Positions 6,966 through 12,168 of a DNA stretch of 12,168 bases are shown here, piece after piece. Under the pieces are notes generated by a model, which did no database searches, was not told the DNA's origin, and saw only the letters and a program-made list of their open reading frames with translations. Position 1 is the stretch's first letter. Each line of letters starts with the position of its first letter. The stretch is from an uncultured Spirochaetaceae bacterium (GTDB lineage: Bacteria > Spirochaetota > Spirochaetia > SZUA-6 > Bin103): NCBI GenBank assembly GCA_913043885.1, contig CAJWOB010000039.1, positions 1 through 12,168 of the forward strand, given 5' to 3'. The position numbers and the translations under genes are program-made.

Positions 6966-7727
6966 TTACCTCCTGAAGGCGGCAACTCCAGCATCGGTGG
7001 CTGCCCGCAGCAGCGCGTAGTCGGGGCCGTACGCCAGGAAGGTGAAGCCCCGTTCTCGCAGCGCCACCAGCTCGTCAGGGTTGCCGGCGCCCGTGCCCAG
7101 GGCCACTCCGGCGGCGCCGCACACCTCGAGCGCCCGATCGACCACCCGGTCGAGCTCCGCATGCGGCATCGTCAGCGGATCGAGGCCGAACTGCAGGCAC
7201 ATGTCCCACATGCCCAGCATCAACACGTCCACTCCGTCGACGCTGACGATCTCCTCCAGATTGTCGATGGCCTCGCGGGTCTCCAGCAGGAAGCCCACCA
7301 GAGTGTTGTCGTTGGCCCGCCGCAGATAATCCGGATAGTCGAAGGTGTAGTGGGAGGCGCGCAGCGGCCCGAAGCCGCGGCTACCGGCGGGCGGGTAGCG
7401 GGTGGCGGCAACGACGGCTCGCGCCTGATCGGCGGTGCGCAGCATCGGCACGAAGATGCCCATGGCACCTATGTCCAGCGCGCGCTGGATAACCACCGGC
7501 TCGCCACTCGGCAGACGGATGAGCGGAACCACATCGGTTCCGTTCATCGCCATCAACATCTGCTGGTTCTCGGCCATGTCCACGCCGTTGTGCTCGGTTT
7601 CGATCACCAAGAAGTCCAGCCCGGCGTGGGACAACAGCTCGGCCACCGTCGGACTGCCCAGGCCCATAAAGGTGCCGATCACCGGCTCGCCGGCGTTGAG
7701 CTTGCGTCTGACCTCGTTGGTTCTCAT
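6966..7727 (-). CDS. HpcH/HpaI-family class II aldolase
   Basis: The 253-residue predicted cytoplasmic TIM-barrel enzyme belongs to the 2-keto-3-deoxy/2,4-dihydroxyhept-2-ene-1,7-dioate aldolase family, which splits or forms C-C bonds with pyruvate using a divalent metal. Family landmarks are in order: GTFMGLGSPTVAELL (18-32), the IETEH base-histidine motif (His46), IRLP (Arg71), the ALDIGAMGIFVPM strand, and RYPPAGSRGFGP (110-121). The metal ligands are Glu149 (FLLETREAIDNLEEI) and Asp175 (LGMWDMCL), at the same numbers as in E. coli HpaI. The usual GPNDL or GPYDL is replaced by GMWDM, which may alter the pocket. ATG 7727 is chosen because MRTNEVRRKLNAG is the usual N-terminus. The in-frame GTG at 7778 would add 17 atypical residues. 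The natural substrate is unknown. Confidence 0.9.
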   Translation of the reverse strand: MRTNEVRRKLNAGEPVIGTFMGLGSPTVAELLSHAGLDFLVIETEHNGVDMAENQQMLMAMNGTDVVPLIRLPSGEPVVIQRALDIGAMGIFVPMLRTADQARAVVAATRYPPAGSRGFGPLRASHYTFDYPDYLRRANDNTLVGFLLETREAIDNLEEIVSVDGVDVLMLGMWDMCLQFGLDPLTMPHAELDRVVDRALEVCGAAGVALGTGAGNPDELVALRERGFTFLAYGPDYALLRAATDAGVAAFRR

Positions 7728-7734
7728 CGACACG

Positions 7735-7740
7735 ACTATA
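7735..7740 (-). promoter_or_regulatory. -10-like hexamer for the aldolase gene, probable leaderless start
   Basis: On the minus strand TATAGT (five of six matches to TATAAT) ends seven bases before ATG 7727, so transcription would begin at or next to the start codon. No Shine-Dalgarno and no convincing -35 element are visible. Confidence 0.45.
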
Positions 7741-7750
7741 GGGTGAACGG

Positions 7751-7780
7751 CCCGCGGGAGGCCGGTTGCATCGGCCAACC
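7751..7780. repeat. Small inverted repeats in the aldolase/ABC exporter divergent gap
   Basis: In the 116-bp gap between the aldolase and exporter starts lie an 8-bp palindrome CCCGCGGG (7751-7758) and two overlapping, mutually exclusive 5-bp stems. These are GGCCG with CGGCC (7760-7764 and 7772-7776) and GGTTG with CAACC (7764-7768 and 7776-7780), each with a 7-nt loop. They could be operator or leader structure, but short GC-rich palindromes arise easily by chance. Confidence 0.25.
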
Positions 7781-7843
7781 CACCCGGTCGATATTGGATG
7801 TGCAGTCGCTCATGCCGGTCGCGCCCTCGCCTTACCCCTCCTC

Positions 7844-9622
7844 GTGAGCAACGCCAAGGTCACCCCAGCCGGCGCGTCCCGCCAAGAGGTGCGACCGTTC
7901 CGCCGCCTCGCCGCCTTCGTACGCCCGCACATGCGGAGGCTGATCTTCGGCATCATCGGCATGGGGCTGTTCACCGCCCTGAGCATGCTGCCGCCACTGT
8001 TCCTCCGCTACCTGGTGGACGAGGTTATTTCGCCAGAGGAGTGGGGGCTGCTGCCCACCATCATCGTCCTCATCGTCGCCACCCCCGCCCTCGCCTGGAC
8101 CCTGCGGTGGTTCAATCGTCGCACCATCACCGTCGCCGGCTTCCGCCTCATCGCCGACATGCGCATGGCCATCTACCGCAAGGTGCTGAGTCTGAGCATG
8201 CGCTACCACAACGCCACCTCGTCGGGGGTCATCGTCAATCGGCTGATGGACGACGTAAACCTGTTCCGCGAGATGGTCACCGGCGAGACGGTGGGGATCT
8301 TCACCGACCTGATCGTCTTCGTGGCGGCCATCATCATCGTCGCCGCGCTCTCGCCGCTGCTGGCGTTGATGGTGTTCGGCATCCTGGTACTCTACGTGGT
8401 CACCTACCGAATCTTCGCCCGCCGCATCGAGGGCGCCTGGCGCTCGTATCGCACTATCTACGACCGCATCGCCGAGCGCCTGCAGGAGACCGTCGCCGGC
8501 GTGCGCCAGGTGCGGCTCTACAACCGCGAGCCGGTGGAGAATCGCACCTTTCTGAACCGCACCGACGAGAGTCTGCGGTTCAGCATTACCAGCAACATGG
8601 CGGCCATCGGCCTCAACACCGCCACCAACGCCATCGCCGGCTACGGATCGACAGCAGTCGCGGCAGTGGGCGCCTATCTGGTGCTGACCGGCGGGCTGCA
8701 GTACGGCGACGTGCTGGCGATCAACACCTACATCTTCATGGCGCTGTCTCCCGCCATCCGCTTCACCGGTATGGCCGGTCAGATCTCGGAGACCCGGGTA
8801 TCGATGCGGCGCATCGTCGAGATCCTCGATCAGGAGAACGACGTCACCTCGCCGCCGGGAGCGCCCCGTATGCCCAAGCTCGACGGCAAGGTGGAGTTCA
8901 GCGATGTCCACTTCCGCTACATGCCGGACGTGCCGCTGTACCAGGGCCTGTCGATCACCGTGGAGCCCGGCACCACGGTCGCGCTGGTCGGTCACACGGG
9001 TTGCGGCAAGACCACCTTTACCCAGCTGCTGATGCGGCAGTGGGACATCCAGGGTGGTCACCTCATGATCGACGGCTACGACGTGCGCAGCGTGGAGCTG
9101 CGCAGCCTGCGCGACCTGTTCGGGGTGGTGTTGCAGAGCCCGGTGGTGTTCGACGGCACCATCGCCGAGAACATCGCCTACGGCGCACCCAGCGCCAGCC
9201 GCGATCAGATAGTCGAAGCCGCCCAGGCCGCCGAGATCTACGACGCCGCCATGCGGCTCGGCGACGGGCTCGACACCGTCATCGGCACACAGGGGGTCAA
9301 GCTATCGGTGGGCGAGAAGCAGCGGCTCAGCATCGCCCGCGCCATCATCACCGACCCGGTCATCCTGGTGATGGACGAGGCAACCTCTTCGCTGGACAGC
9401 GAATCCGAGGCGCTGATCCAGCGCGCCCTCACCACGGTGCTGCGGGGCCGCACCAGCTTCGTGGTTGCCCACCGCCTCTCCACCATCGTCGGCGCCGACC
9501 TCATCGTGGTGATGGACAGCGGCGCCATCGTCGAGAAGGGGCGTCACCAGGATCTGATGGCCATCGAGAACGGCCATTACCGCCACCTCTACGAGGAGCT
9601 GCGCTCCTCGGTGCACCGCTAA
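7844..9622 (+). CDS. Heterodimeric ABC exporter, half with canonical catalytic residues
   Basis: The predicted 592-residue inner-membrane half-transporter has an N-terminal type I exporter domain with six helices (roughly residues 27-53, 65-85, two between 150-190, two between 262-305). An ATPase domain follows: Walker A GHTGCGKTT (383-391, Lys389), Q-loop VVLQSPVVFDG, signature LSVGE (487-491), Walker B VILVMDEA with catalytic Glu512, D-loop SSLD and switch His543 in VAHRLST. The signature departs from LSGGQ at the third and fifth positions, while the catalytic Glu and His are intact. Its partner, 12 bp downstream, has the opposite pattern. The frame is open upstream, but GTG 7844 is preferred because the fold's N-terminus follows; the TTG at 7766 would add an atypical 26 residues. 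The cargo (drug, lipid or peptide) cannot be told. Confidence 0.92.
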   Translation: MSNAKVTPAGASRQEVRPFRRLAAFVRPHMRRLIFGIIGMGLFTALSMLPPLFLRYLVDEVISPEEWGLLPTIIVLIVATPALAWTLRWFNRRTITVAGFRLIADMRMAIYRKVLSLSMRYHNATSSGVIVNRLMDDVNLFREMVTGETVGIFTDLIVFVAAIIIVAALSPLLALMVFGILVLYVVTYRIFARRIEGAWRSYRTIYDRIAERLQETVAGVRQVRLYNREPVENRTFLNRTDESLRFSITSNMAAIGLNTATNAIAGYGSTAVAAVGAYLVLTGGLQYGDVLAINTYIFMALSPAIRFTGMAGQISETRVSMRRIVEILDQENDVTSPPGAPRMPKLDGKVEFSDVHFRYMPDVPLYQGLSITVEPGTTVALVGHTGCGKTTFTQLLMRQWDIQGGHLMIDGYDVRSVELRSLRDLFGVVLQSPVVFDGTIAENIAYGAPSASRDQIVEAAQAAEIYDAAMRLGDGLDTVIGTQGVKLSVGEKQRLSIARAIITDPVILVMDEATSSLDSESEALIQRALTTVLRGRTSFVVAHRLSTIVGADLIVVMDSGAIVEKGRHQDLMAIENGHYRHLYEELRSSVHR

Positions 9623-9634
9623 CGCGCTCGGCCG

Positions 9635-11464
9635 ATGATCTCCACCGGCCGTACCCGACGCCTGGTCGCGCAGCTGCTGGCCGATTCGGAGAGCTACGAG
9701 GGCACCATCCGTGCCGACCTGAGGCAGCTGTGGCGCGAGTACCTGGCCCCTTACAAGTGGCGGCTGACCGTCGCGCTGGCCGTCACCATCGTGTGGAGCG
9801 GCCACGCCTACGGCATGGCGCTGATTGCCCGCTACCTGGTCGACACCGTATTGCTGGTACAGGAGGGATTCAGCCCCGACCAGCTGCCCGAGCGGTTCGC
9901 GGCGCTGCGCATCTACATCTTCCTGCTGGTCGGGCTGTGGACGGTGTTCGGCGCATCCAACTGGACCCGCAGCTGGCTGATCATCAGCCTCGGCCGCAAG
10001 CTGGTGTACGTCTTCCGCAAGCGGCTGCACGAGAAGCTGCAGGCGCTGCACATCGCCTACTTCGAGCAGATCGAGACCGGCAAGCTGATGAGCCGGGTGC
10101 TGGACGACGTGCAGGTGATCCAGCGCTTCGCCACCAATCAGATCCTCAACTCGATGGCCTATGCGTTCCGCATTCTGCTGGGCATTGCCATCGTGTTCGT
10201 CCTCAACTGGCGGCTGGCGCTGGTGGTGGCGGTATCGCTGCCGATCTATGCCTTCGTGTTCAGCCGCATTCACCCGAGGGTGATGGAATCCAACCGCGCC
10301 GTGCGGCGGCTAAACGCCGAGATGTACGGCGTCGCCGACGAACGCATCAGCGGAGTGGCGGTGGTCAAGGCGTTCAGCCAAGAGGGGCAAGAACGGCGCG
10401 GTTTCGCCCGGCTGATGGACAACTTCGTCCGCCTATCGGTGCAGGCAGTGCTCTACGGCGCCGGCCAGGGCACCATCAGCGGTATCCTGACGGCGTTCAC
10501 CACCGGCATCGTCATCCTGCTGGGAGTGCTCCAGGTACGGGCGGGGACAATGACCCTGGGCGACATGATGGTGTTCGTGTATGCGCTGCCCAACCTGTTC
10601 ACCCAGATCGAGGGCCTGTCCGAGGTGGTGGGGCAGGCGCAGAACGTGATGGTGGTACTGCGGCGGGTGTTCTCGCTGCTGGACGTAAACGAAGAAGTAA
10701 TTCCCGGCAGCATCCAGCTGGACGGCATGGTGGGCAAGATCAGCTTCGACCGTGTCACGTTCACCTACCCCGGCCAGGGCACTCCGGCGCTCGACGGCGT
10801 GTCGCTCGACATCGCCGCCGGAGAGAAGGTGGCGTTGATGGGGCCATCCGGTTCCGGCAAGAGCACCGTCTTTCAGCTGTTGAGCCGGTTCTACAACCCT
10901 CAGCAGGGCGTGGTGGCGGCTGGCGGCGTGTCACTGGCCGAGGCGGACACGCGTTCCATCCACCGACACATCCGCCTGGTGCAACAGGAGCCGACCATCT
11001 TCTCGGGGAGCATCGCCGACAATATCGCCTTCGGCAGGATGGACTCGACGCCGACCGAGATCATGCAGGCGGCGAAGCAGGCGGAGCTCCACGATTTCGT
11101 CATGACGCTCCCCGCCAAGTACGAGACCGAGGTGGGCCAGCAGGGCATCAGCCTCTCGGGCGGCCAGCGACAGCGCCTGGCACTGGCCACCGCCCTCCTG
11201 ACCGATCCGGAGGTGTTGCTGCTGGACGATACCACCAGCGCGCTGGACGCCACGACCGAGCAGCGTATCCGCGTAACCCTCGATCACGTGCTGGAGGGGC
11301 GCACCAGTCTCATCATCACCCAGCGCATCGCCACCGCCCGCAGCTGCGACCGCATCCTGGTATTCGACAACGGCCGCGTCGTGCAGCACGGCTCCCACGA
11401 CGAGCTGCTGGCCGAGGAGGGCGGCTTCTACCGGCGCATCTTCGATCAGCAGGAGCGCATGTAG
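9635..11464 (+). CDS. Heterodimeric ABC exporter, half with degenerate ATPase site
   Basis: The predicted 609-residue partner has six membrane helices (roughly 45-72, 90-116, two between 174-212, two between 278-320) preceded by about 40 cytoplasmic residues. The ATPase domain has Walker A GPSGSGKST (403-411, Lys409), Q-loop LVQQEPTIFSG, a canonical signature LSGGQ (507-511) and Walker B VLLLDDTT. There Asp532 replaces the catalytic Glu, and Gln563 (ITQRIATA) replaces the switch His. Known heterodimers such as TM287/288 and BmrCD have this split: one ATP site binds tightly but hydrolyses poorly, and the other hydrolyses. Here the degenerate site would be this protein's Walker motifs with the partner's LSVGE. 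ATG 9635 follows the upstream stop by 12 bp without a Shine-Dalgarno, so translational coupling is likely. Confidence 0.92.
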   Translation: MISTGRTRRLVAQLLADSESYEGTIRADLRQLWREYLAPYKWRLTVALAVTIVWSGHAYGMALIARYLVDTVLLVQEGFSPDQLPERFAALRIYIFLLVGLWTVFGASNWTRSWLIISLGRKLVYVFRKRLHEKLQALHIAYFEQIETGKLMSRVLDDVQVIQRFATNQILNSMAYAFRILLGIAIVFVLNWRLALVVAVSLPIYAFVFSRIHPRVMESNRAVRRLNAEMYGVADERISGVAVVKAFSQEGQERRGFARLMDNFVRLSVQAVLYGAGQGTISGILTAFTTGIVILLGVLQVRAGTMTLGDMMVFVYALPNLFTQIEGLSEVVGQAQNVMVVLRRVFSLLDVNEEVIPGSIQLDGMVGKISFDRVTFTYPGQGTPALDGVSLDIAAGEKVALMGPSGSGKSTVFQLLSRFYNPQQGVVAAGGVSLAEADTRSIHRHIRLVQQEPTIFSGSIADNIAFGRMDSTPTEIMQAAKQAELHDFVMTLPAKYETEVGQQGISLSGGQRQRLALATALLTDPEVLLLDDTTSALDATTEQRIRVTLDHVLEGRTSLIITQRIATARSCDRILVFDNGRVVQHGSHDELLAEEGGFYRRIFDQQERM

Positions 11465-11487
11465 CCCCAGGCACGGCTCGCCGACTG

Positions 11488-11514
11488 CATGCACTGTGTA
11501 TAACTCTGTGCATG
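11488..11514. promoter_or_regulatory. vapBC operator and promoter: inverted repeat around a -10 box, overlapping the start codon
   Basis: CATGCAC (11488-11494) and GTGCATG (11508-11514) are a perfect 7-bp inverted repeat with a 13-nt spacer. The spacer contains TATAAC (11499-11504), a five-of-six match to the -10 consensus that ends seven bases before ATG 11512. The right arm contains the vapB start codon. VapB or VapBC bound here would cover the promoter, as expected for toxin-antitoxin autoregulation. The -35 region is poor and there is no Shine-Dalgarno, so the transcript is probably leaderless. Confidence 0.65.
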
Positions 11515-11757
11515 GCGACCAAGACCATCTCCGTCACCCTGGAGGCCTACGAGAAGCTCAAACGGGCGCGTCGGTACGAACGCGAGTCGTTCAGCCAAGT
11601 CGTGCTGCGGGCGAGCTGGCCTGAAGCATCCATCACCGGAGCTGAGCTGTTGCATCGACTGCGGTCGACCCCGCCGCAACTGTCCGCCGTTGAGTTGGAT
11701 GCGATCGAGACCGCGATTGGCAACGACGCGGCGGCGGCGGACAAGTGGCAGCGCTAG
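11512..11757 (+). CDS. vapB: VapB-family antitoxin
   Basis: The predicted 81-residue protein begins MATKTISVTLEAYEKLKRAR and continues with ESFSQVVLR, the pattern of the DUF217/VAPB_antitox type of VapB. In that family the N-terminus binds operator DNA as a dimer and the C-terminus wraps the toxin. The C-terminal half (from about residue 40) is acidic and Ala-rich with a helical SAVELDAIETAIG segment, suiting toxin binding. Its last 13 bases overlap the toxin start, the usual arrangement for coupled antitoxin-toxin translation. It lies 47 bp after the ABC exporter operon but has its own promoter-like sequence. The family match is from pattern memory. Confidence 0.83.
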   Translation: MATKTISVTLEAYEKLKRARRYERESFSQVVLRASWPEASITGAELLHRLRSTPPQLSAVELDAIETAIGNDAAAADKWQR

Positions 11758-12161
11758 GCCCCACCACCGTCATCCTGGAAACCAGCTTCCTCATCGACCT
11801 CGAGCGAGAGCGACTCGCCGGGGACGAGGGGCCCGCCCACACCGCACTCGAGCGTCATGCCCAGCGACGACTCGTGGTTACCGAGACCATCGCCGGTGAG
11901 CTCGCGATCGGCATCCCGCCGGGGTCTCGCAGTGAATGGGAGGCGCTGCTGGCACCGTTCGCGGTAATCCCGATCGATCGCAGCGTGGCGTGGCACTACG
12001 GGCAGGTCCACCGCTTCCTGTCGGCTAATGGCATGCTGATCGGTGCCAACGACATGTGGATCGCCGCCACCGCCCGCGCCCACGGCATCGCGGTCCTGAC
12101 GCGCGACGTCGCCCACTACCGTCGCGTGCCGGACCTGGGGGTCATCGCTTACCGAGAGTGA
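11745..12161 (+). CDS. vapC: VapC-family PIN-domain toxin ribonuclease
   Basis: The predicted 138-residue PIN-domain nuclease would, by family, cleave tRNA or rRNA in a metal-dependent way when freed from VapB. The fold runs from VILETSFLIDLERE through TETIAGELAIG and GANDMWIAATARAHG to VLTRDVAHYRRVPDLGVIAY. The acidic site residues are Glu12, Glu52, Asp103 and Asp121. The first is Asp in most VapCs, within the usual LDTSFLID, so Glu12 is a conservative change at a metal ligand. The second acidic residue of that strand region, Asp18, is kept. The start is GTG 11745, the only suitable start codon before the first strand, giving a 13-bp overlap with vapB. Length is normal for the family and the gene ends seven bases before the window edge. 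Confidence 0.87.
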   Translation: MAALGPTTVILETSFLIDLERERLAGDEGPAHTALERHAQRRLVVTETIAGELAIGIPPGSRSEWEALLAPFAVIPIDRSVAWHYGQVHRFLSANGMLIGANDMWIAATARAHGIAVLTRDVAHYRRVPDLGVIAYRE

Positions 12162-12168
12162 CCGATCG

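Noticed and set aside
5881..7727. Dehydrogenase and aldolase as a two-gene catabolic operon
   Set aside because: They are convergent on opposite strands with separate promoters, so they are not one transcript. A shared pathway is possible but not shown by layout.
7832..9061. A 409-codon open frame antisense to the first ABC exporter gene
   Set aside because: Its translation is dominated by His, Asp, Gly and Gln without fold-like patterns, as expected for the complement of GC-rich transporter codons.
9302..10273. A 323-codon minus-strand open frame across the two exporter genes
   Set aside because: It spans two genes on the other strand and its composition (His, Gln, Asp, Gly) is that of a shadow; no start signal is seen.
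7798..11511. A very long plus-strand open frame running through both ABC exporter genes and into vapB
   Set aside because: It lies one frame off the two exporter genes, whose motifs are unmistakable, and reads as His/Arg/Pro/Gly-rich sequence typical of a GC-rich shadow. Only its last 82 codons, from ATG 11512, are a real gene (vapB).
1..12168. CRISPR array, tRNA/rRNA genes, transposase or phage genes
   Set aside because: I saw no regularly spaced repeats, no tRNA-like cloverleaf or rRNA signature, and no transposase, integrase or phage structural motifs on either strand.

Overview
The window is high-GC bacterial DNA, densely packed with short or no intergenic gaps and several genes whose ends overlap. 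It carries ten well-supported protein genes plus one doubtful ORF at the left edge. I see no RNA genes, CRISPR array, insertion sequence or prophage gene. The exported barrel-like protein and the lipobox lipoprotein point to a cell with an outer membrane. Gene style (heterodimeric ABC exporter, MPELPSVT-type Fpg, a DUF6175-like lipoprotein) would suit a high-GC spirochaete-like or related environmental lineage, but that placement is an impression, not a demonstration.

Layout. 1-446: a possible ORF of unknown function running into the 3' end of the next gene. 310-1074 (-): a 3-methyladenine DNA glycosylase of the AAG/MPG fold. 1059-2798 and 2821-4182 (+): an exported protein with a barrel-like C-terminal third, then a lipoprotein, 22 bp apart and probably one envelope operon. 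4169-4924 and 4921-5853 (-): an operon of an Fpg/MutM-like glycosylase followed, with a 4-bp TTGA overlap, by a Suc_Fer-like thioredoxin-fold [2Fe-2S] protein. 5881-6936 (+): a zinc-dependent medium-chain dehydrogenase divergent from fpg by only 27 bp. 6966-7727 (-): an HpcH/HpaI-type class II aldolase. 7844-9622 and 9635-11464 (+): the two halves of a heterodimeric ABC exporter. 11512-11757 and 11745-12161 (+): a vapBC toxin-antitoxin pair with a clear inverted-repeat operator at the antitoxin start.

How the genes fit together. Four functional modules sit side by side: base-excision repair (two unrelated glycosylases, each divergent from a neighbour), an envelope protein pair, carbonyl/polyol metabolism (dehydrogenase and aldolase, convergent and so not one operon), and export plus toxin-antitoxin. 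The two exporter halves are complementary: one has a canonical catalytic Glu and His switch but a deviant signature, and the other has a canonical LSGGQ but Asp and Gln at the catalytic positions. That is the pattern of an obligate heterodimer. Several genes lack a Shine-Dalgarno sequence and have a -10-like hexamer 7-9 nt before the start codon, which suggests leaderless transcripts.
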